Source: Deltaproteobacteria bacterium (GTDB taxonomy: Bacteria; Desulfobacterota; Desulfobacteria; Desulfobacterales; Desulfobacteraceae). From it: 49,913 nucleotides of DNA. Positions 34,588-43,232 of the stretch are shown here, in pieces (positions within the stretch are counted from its first letter, which is position 1; every line of letters begins with the position of its first letter). Under the pieces are notes generated by a model. It searched no databases and was not told where the DNA came from. It saw nothing but the letters and a program-made list of their open reading frames with translations. Position numbers and translations under genes: made by a program. The DNA is taken from positions 1 through 49,913 of the forward strand of contig JAADHV010000064.1 of NCBI GenBank assembly GCA_013151635.1, given 5' to 3'.

Positions 34588-35757
34588 TCAAATAAATTTG
34601 AACAGAGTTATTTCGGGAAAAGTTCCAAGCCTTAAGGGCGGGCCCCAGTACCCGGTTCCCTGGCTGACATAAAGCTTGGTGTTCCTGTATTTGTAATATC
34701 CTTTTATAAAAGGCTGTTGAAGCCGGATAAAAAAATTAAACGGGAAAAACTGTCCGCCATGGGTATGGCCGGAAATCTGGAAATCAAATCCTGCCTTTGA
34801 TGCCTGGTATATGCTGGTAGGTTGATGGGCGCAAAGCAGCTTAAAGCTGTTTTCAGGACACCCCAGTATTGCTTTTCGGGGGCTTGATTCATGCTCTTTG
34901 AAAAAGGCGCCGGCATTTATATCTGTCACACCTGCAAGTGTTAAAAGCCCCTTGTTGTATTTTATCACCTTGTGTTCATTGATCAGAGGCTTGAACCCTA
35001 ACCTTTTTACCTCGTGAATCCATCGTTTGGCACCGGAATAATACTCATGGTTCCCTGTGACAAAATATTTTCCAAGGGGTGCCTCAATATCCGTTAAAGG
35101 GGAGACATCAAAGCCAAGAGCCTTGGGAGATCCGTCTGCAAGATCTCCTGTAAACAAAATAAGATCAGCCTTAAGAACCTGTATTTTATCACAGACCCTT
35201 TTAACATAATCATATTGTATGGTAGGGCCTACATGAAGGTCGGTAATTTGAAGAATCCTAAGCCCTCTTAAATCTTTCCGGTCTTGATTTAACCTGATAT
35301 CAATTTTTACAATTCTTGGTTCTTCAAGGGCGGTAGCATATCCAAAAGCCGTGGCAGATGCACTTAAAAAAGCAATTGAATACCCGGAAGCTTTAAAGAG
35401 AAACCCTCTTCTTTCCGGGCTGAAAAAGGGTGTTTTTCCGGATTTTATGAACAATTTTTTTATTTTTAATGTCATCAGGGACACAATAATAAGAAGGTCC
35501 CGGAAAAAGGCAAAGCAGAAAAGATAAATGACAAGGCCAAGGGATGTATAACCAACCCAGGCTAAAACTATGGACACATCATGAAAAATATAGTTTACCC
35601 GGAAATAAATATGCACTATTAAAGAAAAAAGTAAAAGAATAAGGATAATCCAACAAAACAGCCTGGCCTTTTTGTTTGAAAGGGTCACGATTAACCTTGA
35701 ACCCGTATAAAGGTAGATTATAAAAAGAAAGCTGCAGAAAATATAAAAAAAGAGCAT
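34588..35757 (-). CDS. Membrane-anchored metallophosphoesterase
   Basis: 389 residues. Four hydrophobic segments (about 2-22, 32-52, 60-85, 120-145) precede a calcineurin-like phosphoesterase domain (about 160-389) with all metal motifs: TDLHVG, TGDLADGSP, GNHEYY, GHTHGGQ. The layout is that of YkuE/YaeI-type membrane phosphoesterases, some of which act on lipid-linked phosphates; the substrate here is unknown. Confidence 0.85.
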   Translation of the reverse strand: MLFFYIFCSFLFIIYLYTGSRLIVTLSNKKARLFCWIILILLLFSLIVHIYFRVNYIFHDVSIVLAWVGYTSLGLVIYLFCFAFFRDLLIIVSLMTLKIKKLFIKSGKTPFFSPERRGFLFKASGYSIAFLSASATAFGYATALEEPRIVKIDIRLNQDRKDLRGLRILQITDLHVGPTIQYDYVKRVCDKIQVLKADLILFTGDLADGSPKALGFDVSPLTDIEAPLGKYFVTGNHEYYSGAKRWIHEVKRLGFKPLINEHKVIKYNKGLLTLAGVTDINAGAFFKEHESSPRKAILGCPENSFKLLCAHQPTSIYQASKAGFDFQISGHTHGGQFFPFNFFIRLQQPFIKGYYKYRNTKLYVSQGTGYWGPPLRLGTFPEITLFKFI

Positions 35758-35796
35758 TATACTTATCTTAAATATTGAAAAATTTATGTGATAATT

Positions 35797-35835
35797 AAAG
35801 ATATTAAGGGCAGAAAATCTGCCCTTAATATCTTT
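35797..35835 (-). terminator. 17-bp perfect hairpin between AOR and phosphoesterase genes
   Basis: AAAGATATTAAGGGCAG (35797-35813) and its exact complement (35819-35835) enclose a 5-base loop. It lies just after the AOR stop, with a T-rich 3' side on the minus strand, and works best as terminator of the AOR transcript. Confidence 0.8.
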
Positions 35836-35856
35836 GGTGCCAGTTAAGATTGAAGT

Positions 35857-37584
35857 TTAAAATTTAAGGGTTCCTGATAATTCTTCTAAAGTAAAATCCC
35901 ATGTTGTATTATGGGGAGGAAATGTTTCCTGGAACATTTCCGGAAGCTGATCGTCAATATCTGTAAACCCGGCTTTCCTGTTAAATTCCTTTTCATTATT
36001 CAGGATTGATTTTCCAAGCTCAAGAACATCGTCCGGCGTGAGTGAAAGTCCAAACCGGGCATTGATCATTGAAACGATGGTGGAAAGCCCGTCTTCATTG
36101 TCAAGAACGGCAAATGCCACAAAAAGGCAAAGCCCTGCGGCATCAATGGCTGCTGTTGCAACCTGGAGGCCTTGTGACAATTCAATGTTCCCTTCTTTTT
36201 TAAGGGAATCTATGGTTCCGCCGACACCCAGGATATTTGCTGTAACACCGTAACCTGCGGTATGATCCGCACCCATGGGGGTTGTGGCATAGGTAACGCC
36301 TACCCCTTTACAGGATCTTGGGTCATAGGCCGGAAATGCCTGCTTTTTGACCACAGGGACCCTGTCCACACCAAGAGCGTCCCCGGTGAACAATGCACCG
36401 TTCCCGATGATTTTTCCTTCAGGGGCATAATCCCCGACTTTTGACAGAAGATCAATGGCTGCCTTGCCGTCCCCCCACGGAATCATGCCGCCTTCCATGG
36501 CAATGCCTAAAGCCACACCCGTTTCAATGGTATCAAGGCCGAAATCATCGCAAAGCCTGTCCAGCATGGCAATATCATCCAACTCTTTGATAGTTGCATG
36601 GGCGCCAAATGCCCAGATGGTTTCATATTCAAAACCCGATGTCAGGTATTTGCCTTCTTTGTCATGGTATACATTGGAGCATTTAATCACACAGCCCGGA
36701 TGGCATGGTTCTGTTGTAATCCCTCCTCTTTGTTCAATGCATTCAGCTATTTTTTCACCACTTATATCCTGGGCATGTTCAAACCGGCCGGATCTGAAAT
36801 TTTTGGTGGGAAAGGCCCCGGCCTCATTTATCACATTGACAAGGACTGCCGTGCCAAGAGCGGGAAGGCCCTGGCCGGTCACAGGGTGGTTTTTTAACAT
36901 GTCCACCCATTTTTTATTGGCTGCTTTAAAAGCGTCCGGGTCTTTAATTTCAACACGGGGGGCGCCCTTATCATTCACAACAATTGCCTTGATTTTTTTT
37001 GCACCCATAACAGCACCAAGACCGCCACGACCATGGGCCCGTCCCGGCCTTCCGTTCATATCAGCCTGGTTGATGCTGGCGCCTTTGAGGCATTGTTCAC
37101 CTGCCTGGCCAATACTTAAGACCCCGACGTTCTTGCCGTATTTTTCCCACATGCTTTCCATGACAGCATAATTGCCTTTACCCGCAAGGTCACCTGCCGG
37201 GAGGATTTCAACACCATCGTTGTTGATGACAATGATGCTGTAATTATCTGTTTCAGGTTTGTCCTCCAGGACAATGGCTGCGATGCCGAGTCTTGCCAGT
37301 TTCTGTGAAACAAGGCCGCCGGCATTGCTCTCCTTGATACCGCCTGTCAGCGGCGATTTGGCTCCTGCGGAAAGTCGTCCCGAATCTGCTGCAGGGGACC
37401 CGGCTAAAATACCGGGCGCAAAGATCAATTTGTTTGCTTTTCCAAGCGGATGGCATGTCGCAGGCACTTCATCCAGTATCATTTTAGATGTGAGCGCCCG
37501 TCCCCCAAGACCGGCATAAGTTTCTGCCACTTCTTCAAAACCAAAGGTTTTTTCTCTGGTGTTTACCCTTAAAAGTTTCCCCAT
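35857..37584 (-). CDS. aor: Aldehyde:ferredoxin oxidoreductase
   Basis: 575 residues from the ATG at 37584, which follows GGAGGAAAAA; an upstream in-frame ATG (37632) is not supported. AOR-family features: an N-terminal domain (GGRALTSKMILDE), Pro/Gly-rich pterin-binding loops (SGRLSAGAKSPLTGGIKESNAGG, GRAHGRGGLGAVMGAKKIKAIVV), cluster cysteines CHPGCVIKC, and YATTPMGADHTAGY. The enzyme holds a tungsto- (or molybdo-) bis-pterin and a [4Fe-4S] cluster and exchanges electrons between aldehydes, acids and ferredoxin. The gene appears to stand alone. Confidence 0.92.
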   Translation of the reverse strand: MGKLLRVNTREKTFGFEEVAETYAGLGGRALTSKMILDEVPATCHPLGKANKLIFAPGILAGSPAADSGRLSAGAKSPLTGGIKESNAGGLVSQKLARLGIAAIVLEDKPETDNYSIIVINNDGVEILPAGDLAGKGNYAVMESMWEKYGKNVGVLSIGQAGEQCLKGASINQADMNGRPGRAHGRGGLGAVMGAKKIKAIVVNDKGAPRVEIKDPDAFKAANKKWVDMLKNHPVTGQGLPALGTAVLVNVINEAGAFPTKNFRSGRFEHAQDISGEKIAECIEQRGGITTEPCHPGCVIKCSNVYHDKEGKYLTSGFEYETIWAFGAHATIKELDDIAMLDRLCDDFGLDTIETGVALGIAMEGGMIPWGDGKAAIDLLSKVGDYAPEGKIIGNGALFTGDALGVDRVPVVKKQAFPAYDPRSCKGVGVTYATTPMGADHTAGYGVTANILGVGGTIDSLKKEGNIELSQGLQVATAAIDAAGLCLFVAFAVLDNEDGLSTIVSMINARFGLSLTPDDVLELGKSILNNEKEFNRKAGFTDIDDQLPEMFQETFPPHNTTWDFTLEELSGTLKF

Positions 37585-37697
37585 TTTTTCCTCCTTGGCT
37601 AAGTTGTCAAGTAAAAATAAATTACGGTACAATCCATATTATTTGTTTTTACCTGGCTTTTTATGGTTAATAAAAAATAATTCCCCGTTTTTTTTAC

Positions 37698-38375
37698 TTA
37701 AGAAAGGCTGCCTGATTCTGATAGTTCAAAAAGCCCTTCAAGGTCTTTAATTATAATGGTTTTGGTTTTGACTTCAATAAAAGAAGATGACATCATTTTT
37801 TTCAATATTCTTGAGACGGTTTCAGGGGTTGTACCAATCAGGTTGGATAATTGTGCCTTTGAAATTGGAAGGATCACCTGTTTTTCATTTTCCTGCTCTT
37901 TGGAAAGTGTGGTAATATAGGCTGCAAGTCTTGCCGGGACTTCTTTTAAACTTAAATTTTCAATCTGTATGGTGAATTCTCTAAGCCTTCTTGAGAGGTC
38001 AGCCAGAAGGTTCATGCCAAGCCCCGGAGTTTCTGTAATCACAGTTACAAATTTATCTCTTGGAAGGAAAATTATAATAGATTTTTCAAGTGCCATGGAA
38101 GAGGCTGGAAAATTTTTTCCTTCAAAAACCGGGACTTCCCCGAAGGTGTGGCCGGGACCGTAAATGTGAAGGATTTGTTCTTTGCCCTCATAGGAAAGTT
38201 TGAAGACCTTTATTTTGCCTTTCTCAACCATATAAAAACCGTCCCCCCTGTCGCCTTCATGGAAGATCATTTCTCCTTTGTCAAATATAAGAGTGGAGGA
38301 AATGGAAGATATTTTTTCCAGGTGTTCATCAGACAGACCTGAAAAAAGAGGGATTGTTTTTAATTTTTTGATGAT
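37698..38375 (-). CDS. hcpR: Crp/Fnr-family regulator, HcpR-like, apparent non-AUG start
   Basis: From the first ATG (38270) the protein would lack the first beta strands of the cyclic-nucleotide-like domain. The frame continues upstream as KLKTIPLFSGLSDEHLEKI, exactly the usual Crp/Fnr N-terminus, back to ATC codons at 38375 and 38372, 7 and 10 bases after a perfect GGAGG. No ATG, GTG or TTG is in frame there. Counted from 38375 it is 225 residues, the normal length. The C-terminal HTH is at about 170-205 (SKAQLSNLIGTTPETVSRILKKM). No FNR-type N-terminal cysteines occur. It is divergent from hcp with an FNR-like palindrome between, the layout of HcpR, the nitrosative-stress regulator of sulfate reducers. 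The name is by context. Confidence 0.75.
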   Translation of the reverse strand: MIKKLKTIPLFSGLSDEHLEKISSISSTLIFDKGEMIFHEGDRGDGFYMVEKGKIKVFKLSYEGKEQILHIYGPGHTFGEVPVFEGKNFPASSMALEKSIIIFLPRDKFVTVITETPGLGMNLLADLSRRLREFTIQIENLSLKEVPARLAAYITTLSKEQENEKQVILPISKAQLSNLIGTTPETVSRILKKMMSSSFIEVKTKTIIIKDLEGLFELSESGSLS

Positions 38376-38454
38376 ATATAATCCTCCAGTTAATGTTAGA
38401 AAATAAATAAAATTATTTCAAAATCTAAAAATAAAATTCAAAAAAATAAGATTA

Positions 38455-38470
38455 CTTGATCCAAGTCAAG
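38455..38470 (+). promoter_or_regulatory. HcpR/FNR-type operator before hcp
   Basis: CTTGATCCAAGTCAAG is an inverted repeat (CTTGA-N6-TCAAG) matching the FNR/Crp family form TTGAY-N4-RTCAA. It lies in the divergent gap between the regulator and hcp. A perfect TATAAT follows at 38487-38492, with no good -35, so the site covers the -35 region. Activation or repression cannot be told: the centre would be about 36-41 bases before the start of transcription. Confidence 0.65.
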
Positions 38471-38553
38471 GATTTACATTCTTTTTTATAATAAGTTCAG
38501 ATCAAGATGTAAAGATCAATTGTATGTCAACCATAATATAAGGAGAAAATCAC

Positions 38554-40197
38554 ATGTTTTGTTTTCAATGTCAGGAAACAGCGAAAAACCAGGGATGCAC
38601 TGTAAAGGGCGTTTGTGGGAAAGAAAATGATACCGCTATTCTTCAGGATCTCTTGATTTATAACCTCAAAGGGATTGGAGTTATTGCAAGTGCTGCCAAA
38701 GCAAAGGGTATCAAGACCCCGAAAGAAACAGGCTTGTTTGTCTCCCAGGCGCTTTTTACTACGATCACCAATGCAAATTTTAATGAAGAAAAGCTTGTTG
38801 ACTGGATTCAGCAGGCACAGAAAGTCAAAAAAGATTTGTTTGAAAGTGTAAAAGATAAAGTGGGTACGGATCTCCATGAAAGTGCCAACTGGTATTCAGA
38901 TGATACAGCTTCCTTTAAAGCCAAGGCTGAAAAAATAGGTGTGCTTGCCACGGAAAATGAAGATGTCAGGTCACTTAGGGAACTTCTTACCATAGGCTTG
39001 AAAGGGATAGCAGCTTATGCAGACCATGCAGCGGTTCTGGGAATTGAAAAAGATGAAATTTATGATTTTATTTTTGAAGCCCTTGCATCCACCACAAAGG
39101 ATCTTTCTGTAGACGAAATGGTCGGCATGGTTCTTAAGGCAGGCGAAGTGGCTGTCACTACCATGGCAGCCCTTGATGAAGCCAATACAACTGCTTACGG
39201 GCACCCTGAACTGACCGAGGTCAATATTGGTGTGGGTACAAATCCTGGAATACTTATATCCGGCCACGATCTTAAAGATATGGACGAGCTTTTAAAACAG
39301 ACCGAGGGGACCGGTGTGGATGTCTACACCCATGGCGAAATGCTCCCTGCCAACTATTATCCTGCGTTTAAAAAATATGATCACCTTAAAGGTAACTATG
39401 GCAGCTCCTGGTGGCACCAGAATGAGGATTTCGAATCCTTTAACGGCCCCATTCTCATGACCACAAACTGCATTATCCCCATGAAAAAGAAAAATACATA
39501 CAAGGACCGGGTTTTTACAACTGGAGTGGTAGGGTATCCTGGTACAACTCATATTGATGACCGGGTGAGCGGCAGTGCAAAGGATTTTTCTAAAATTGTT
39601 GAGCTTGCCAAAACCTGTAAGGCACCCGAAGAAATAGAAACCGGAAAGATTGTCGGCGGATTTGCACATAACCAGGTGTTGGCTCTTGCGGACAAAGTGG
39701 TTGATGCCGTAAAATCAGGCGCTATCAAACGGTTTGTTGTCATGGCAGGTTGTGACGGCCGTCAAAAGGGAAGAAACTATTTTACCGAAGTTGCTGAAAA
39801 GCTGCCAAAAGATGCCATCATCCTGACAGCCGGGTGTGCAAAATACAGGTATAATAAACTTGATCTTGGTGATATCGGCGGTATCCCAAGAGTGCTTGAT
39901 GCAGGACAGTGCAACGACTGCTATTCCCTGGCTGTAATCGCCCTTAAGCTTAAAGAAGTTTTTGAACTTGATGATATCAACGATTTGCCATTGTCTTTTG
40001 ATATTGGCTGGTATGAGCAAAAAGCGGTTGCCGTTCTCCTGGCTCTTCTCCATCTGGGTATAAAAGGTATCAGGCTTGGACCCACGCTGCCGGCTTTTGT
40101 TTCCCCGACGGTTTTGAATGTTCTTGTTGAGAATTTTGATATTAAACTGATTACAGAACCTGATGCTGACGTAGAAGCCATCATGCAGGGAAAATAA
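38554..40197 (+). CDS. hcp: Hybrid cluster protein (hydroxylamine/NO reductase)
   Basis: 547 residues. The N-terminal cluster cysteines are C3, C6, C15 and C21 ([13 protein letters not shown]), the spacing of Hcp from strict anaerobes. The hybrid [4Fe-2O-2S] cluster ligands are in [21 protein letters not shown] and GQCNDCYS. Hcp reduces nitric oxide (and hydroxylamine) and protects against nitrosative stress. It heads an operon with an HD-type protein, a ferredoxin-like protein and a siroheme protein. The ribosome-binding site is AAGGAGA. Confidence 0.96.
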   Translation: MFCFQCQETAKNQGCTVKGVCGKENDTAILQDLLIYNLKGIGVIASAAKAKGIKTPKETGLFVSQALFTTITNANFNEEKLVDWIQQAQKVKKDLFESVKDKVGTDLHESANWYSDDTASFKAKAEKIGVLATENEDVRSLRELLTIGLKGIAAYADHAAVLGIEKDEIYDFIFEALASTTKDLSVDEMVGMVLKAGEVAVTTMAALDEANTTAYGHPELTEVNIGVGTNPGILISGHDLKDMDELLKQTEGTGVDVYTHGEMLPANYYPAFKKYDHLKGNYGSSWWHQNEDFESFNGPILMTTNCIIPMKKKNTYKDRVFTTGVVGYPGTTHIDDRVSGSAKDFSKIVELAKTCKAPEEIETGKIVGGFAHNQVLALADKVVDAVKSGAIKRFVVMAGCDGRQKGRNYFTEVAEKLPKDAIILTAGCAKYRYNKLDLGDIGGIPRVLDAGQCNDCYSLAVIALKLKEVFELDDINDLPLSFDIGWYEQKAVAVLLALLHLGIKGIRLGPTLPAFVSPTVLNVLVENFDIKLITEPDADVEAIMQGK

Positions 40198-40304
40198 ATT
40201 GAGATAAGGGATGTGGGTTATGGGATGTGAGAATAATAAAACAGCAATGATTTTGCTTCACTTTTCATATCTCATCACTCACCCCTCATAAAAGGAGATT
40301 TAAA

Positions 40305-41039
40305 ATGAAATGCCCGGGACAGGACACTCAATACTGGAATGAAGATGCCATCTTTGAAACAAAATGCCCGGAATGCGGCCATCCCATGGAATTTTTCAAG
40401 GATGATGCCACTCGAAGGTGCGGGAACTGCAAGAAAAAAATTGTTAACCCCAAGATGGATTTCGGATGCGCCTCATATTGTAAATTCGCCGAACAATGCC
40501 TTGGCACACTGCCCGAAGAGTTTGTTGCAAAAAGAGACGATCTTTTTAAAGACCGGGTGGCAGTTGAAATGAAAAAATATCTTGGTACGGATTTTAAGCA
40601 TATCGGGCATGCGGCAAAGGTTGCGAATTATGCAGAAAAGATTGGTAAAAAGGAAAGAGCTGACCTGCCTGTGATCCTCTGCGCCGCCTATTTATATAAC
40701 ATAGGCGTGAAAAATGCCCTGGAAAAATATAATTCAGCCGAGCCTGAATTCGTGGAAAAAGAGAGCCCTGATGTGGCTAAAGAGCTTATGGGAAGACTTG
40801 GGGCTAAAGAAGAATTGATCAATGAAGTAGTTGAAATCGTAGGACATCACAACCGGCCTGAAGATGGTGACAGCATAAGCAGGAAGGTTTTGCATGATGC
40901 CGATACGCTCACCCGCATGGCAGGCTGTGAAAAGAAAGCTTTTGTTGATAACAAAGAATTTTATGCTGAGCTTGACCGGATTTTTTTAACCGCAGCAGGA
41001 CATGAACTTGCAAAACAGGAATTGATTAAAATAAATTAA
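40305..41039 (+). CDS. Zinc-ribbon protein with a degenerate HD domain
   Basis: 244 residues. Residues 1-65 carry eight cysteines (C3, C21, C24, C39, C42, C55, C59, C65), enough for two zinc or iron-sulfur sites. Residues 85-230 are an HD-domain fold by pattern: H99/H102 helix, H180-H181, and H196-D197-A-D199. The central metal-binding HD doublet, expected in AAYLYNIG, is Tyr131-Asn132, so phosphohydrolase activity is doubtful. It is in the hcp operon with AAAGGAG before the start, and may serve as a sensor or scaffold; function unknown. Confidence 0.75.
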   Translation: MKCPGQDTQYWNEDAIFETKCPECGHPMEFFKDDATRRCGNCKKKIVNPKMDFGCASYCKFAEQCLGTLPEEFVAKRDDLFKDRVAVEMKKYLGTDFKHIGHAAKVANYAEKIGKKERADLPVILCAAYLYNIGVKNALEKYNSAEPEFVEKESPDVAKELMGRLGAKEELINEVVEIVGHHNRPEDGDSISRKVLHDADTLTRMAGCEKKAFVDNKEFYAELDRIFLTAAGHELAKQELIKIN

Positions 41040-41111
41040 GAAATTTAAATGCAATAATATGCAATAAAAATTATTATTCATTTTTGATATAAATAATTTA
41101 GGAGAAATGTC

Positions 41112-41858
41112 ATGAAAGTGATGAGAAAAATAATAGAGATAGACGAAGATCGCTGTACCGGATGCGGAAATTGCGTTGTCGCCTGTGCAGAGGGTGCGAT
41201 TGAAATCATTGATGGTAAGGCAAAAGTGATAGCTGATAAGTATTGCGATGGTCTTGGGGCCTGTATCGGCGACTGCCCCGAGGACGCGTTGAAGATTATT
41301 GAAAGACAAGCTGACGATTTTGATGAAGAAGCTGTTGAAGAATTGTTAAATCAACAAAAAAAAGCCGAAAATGAAGCGGAACCCATTGCCTGTGGTTGTC
41401 CTTCCACAGTCATGAAAACTTTTTCCACGGCTGATGCGGCTGACCCTTGCGGATGTGCAAATAAGCCTTTTTTGCAGCCAGCCGGAGGCAAATCTTTCCT
41501 GGGTCACTGGCCGGTTCAGATCAAACTTGTTCCTGCTGGAGCGCCTTTCTTAAAAGATGCGAATCTTTTAATTGCCGCAGACTGCGTACCGGTTGCCTAT
41601 CCTAGCTTTCATGCAGATTTTCTTAAAGGAAAAGCCGTGATGATCGGTTGCCCCAAGTTTGATAATGCAGAAGAGTATGTTGAAAAGCTCTCCCAGGTGT
41701 TTAAAGTGTCCGGGATCAAAACCATCACATCCGCTGTTATGGAAGTGCCTTGCTGTTCCGCCATGCCGGTGATCATTAAAAAAGCCCTTGAAAAGTCAGG
41801 TGTCAAGATCCCGTTTAAAGAAATTGTGATCAGTGCCCGCGGGGAAATCCTTTCATGA
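41112..41858 (+). CDS. Ferredoxin-domain protein of the hcp operon
   Basis: 248 residues. An N-terminal 2[4Fe-4S]-like domain has C15, C18, C21 and C25 for one cluster; the second motif has C45, C51 and C55, lacking one standard position. The remainder (about 90-248) contains CGC and CCSAMP cysteines and a strand pattern of unknown family found beside Hcp in sulfate reducers. It is probably an electron carrier for Hcp or for the next protein. Its stop overlaps the next start by 4 bases (ATGA). Confidence 0.85.
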   Translation: MKVMRKIIEIDEDRCTGCGNCVVACAEGAIEIIDGKAKVIADKYCDGLGACIGDCPEDALKIIERQADDFDEEAVEELLNQQKKAENEAEPIACGCPSTVMKTFSTADAADPCGCANKPFLQPAGGKSFLGHWPVQIKLVPAGAPFLKDANLLIAADCVPVAYPSFHADFLKGKAVMIGCPKFDNAEEYVEKLSQVFKVSGIKTITSAVMEVPCCSAMPVIIKKALEKSGVKIPFKEIVISARGEILS

Positions 41859-42649
41859 AGTGGTCCGAAGATGCAGACAGGGCCTTAAAAAAAGTTCCTT
41901 TTTTTGTAAGGAAAAAAGTTAAGAAAAAAGTTGAAGATTTTGTTAAACAAAAGAAAAAAAACCTTGTTGAATTATCAGATGTCAACGAGTTAAAGAAAAA
42001 ATTTTTGTCAAAAGGCGGCATGGAAAAAGTCATCAAAGGGTATGAAATCGCCACCTGCTTTGGAGGTGACGGGTGCCCGAACCTGGCAAATCCAGGCACC
42101 ATGCTTGCAAAGGATATTGAAAAAATTTTTGAAAAAGAAAATATTCTTTTGTTTTTAAAAGAAAATGTAAAAGAAGACTTGAAATTTCATCATGAATTCA
42201 GGGTGGCTCTTTCAGACTGCCCCAATGCATGTTCAAGACCCCAGATTGTGGATATTGGTATCATAGGCGCTGTTCTTCCAGGGATTTTTGATGAGGCCTG
42301 CACCCTTTGCAGCACCTGTGTGGATGCCTGTAATGAAAATGCAGTTACACTTGACGAAGACAAGGAAAGACCTGTGATTGATCATGGGTTGTGCCTGATG
42401 TGTGCAAGATGTATAAGAGCCTGTCCCACAGGAACCATCAGGGAAAAAGAAAAAGGCTTTCGCGTGATGCTGGGCGGCAGACTTGGCCGCCATCCAAGGC
42501 TTGCCATGGAAGTTTCAGGGCTTTTCTCCCATAATGAGGTATTGCAGATTATTAAAAAATGCCTGAAATTCTATAAAAAAAAATCAAAACAAGGACAAAG
42601 ATTTTCCCATATTCTCTCTTCAGTGGATCAGATCATGGGAGACAGATAA
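41855..42649 (+). CDS. Small siroheme-[4Fe-4S] protein with ferredoxin domain (nitrite/sulfite reductase-like)
   Basis: 264 residues. Residues 1-50 resemble the small PCP_red helical domain (ALKKVPFFVRKKV). The siroheme/[4Fe-4S] site is C68-x5-C74 and C122-x3-C126. Two further [4Fe-4S] sets are C149, C152, C155, C159 and C180, C183, C186, C190. It is far smaller than two-repeat sulfite reductases and resembles the low-spin, single-subunit class. In the hcp operon it may reduce nitrite or the products of NO chemistry; this is inference. Translationally coupled to the preceding ferredoxin gene. Confidence 0.85.
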   Translation: MKWSEDADRALKKVPFFVRKKVKKKVEDFVKQKKKNLVELSDVNELKKKFLSKGGMEKVIKGYEIATCFGGDGCPNLANPGTMLAKDIEKIFEKENILLFLKENVKEDLKFHHEFRVALSDCPNACSRPQIVDIGIIGAVLPGIFDEACTLCSTCVDACNENAVTLDEDKERPVIDHGLCLMCARCIRACPTGTIREKEKGFRVMLGGRLGRHPRLAMEVSGLFSHNEVLQIIKKCLKFYKKKSKQGQRFSHILSSVDQIMGDR

Positions 42650-42670
42650 GTTTTTTCGTTTGTTTTTTTC

Positions 42671-43003
42671 ATGAATCGCCAGTCTCTGCCTTTGATCCGC
42701 TGGAAGTATTTCCTTTTAACCCAGTCGGGCACAGGTGCAAAAAAGCAGCGAGAAACCAGAATCAAAAAGCGAGGGAAACCCTTAAAAAGCAGGGTGAACG
42801 CTGGTAAATTGGAAATGCCTTTTTTATCTCTCTATCGTCTACAGAATCAGAACAAGAATACTAAGAAAAGTCCCCTCTTGCTTTTAATAGCATATTTGGT
42901 GTTTTTGACGGGAATGTATATAGCCGGAGGCAAATATATAATGGTCTTTTTCAGATGGGCAACAAGGGTTGCTCTTGAAAAATTAATGTCAAAAAAGAGT
43001 TAA
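42671..43003 (+). CDS. Doubtful small ORF with one membrane helix
   Basis: 110 residues with a basic N-terminal half and a hydrophobic segment near 75-96. I do not recognise it. The first half is also fully open on the minus strand (about 42625-42834), where it reads FAPVPDWVKRKYFQRIKGRD without a start codon; base composition here is richer in G+C than the neighbours. This looks more like an interspersed repeat or a remnant than a normal gene. No ribosome-binding site. Confidence 0.25.
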   Translation: MNRQSLPLIRWKYFLLTQSGTGAKKQRETRIKKRGKPLKSRVNAGKLEMPFLSLYRLQNQNKNTKKSPLLLLIAYLVFLTGMYIAGGKYIMVFFRWATRVALEKLMSKKS

Positions 43004-43232
43004 TATCGTCTTTGCCTTATCACTCCAAAAAAAAATAAAGACAAAGAGGAAAAAATAAACTACAATATTTGACATACACATTCGGGCATATGAAGTTTGG
43101 TTATAGATTGCAGCTCTGCAGATTCTCACAGGCTCTGATAAAAAAACAGATTACTGATATTCCCGGATTCACATTTTTAAAGGTTTGGATTGCAATTTAA
43201 GATTAAAAAAATGATTGATAATAGGAGAAAGA

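Noticed and set aside
40198-40304. GTGAG-rich imperfect inverted repeat between hcp and the HD-like gene
   Set aside because: Pairing is discontinuous and there is no T-tract; I cannot separate it from chance without other copies.
41041-41111. AT-rich gap in the hcp operon as a possible internal promoter
   Set aside because: No hexamer pair close to consensus was found.
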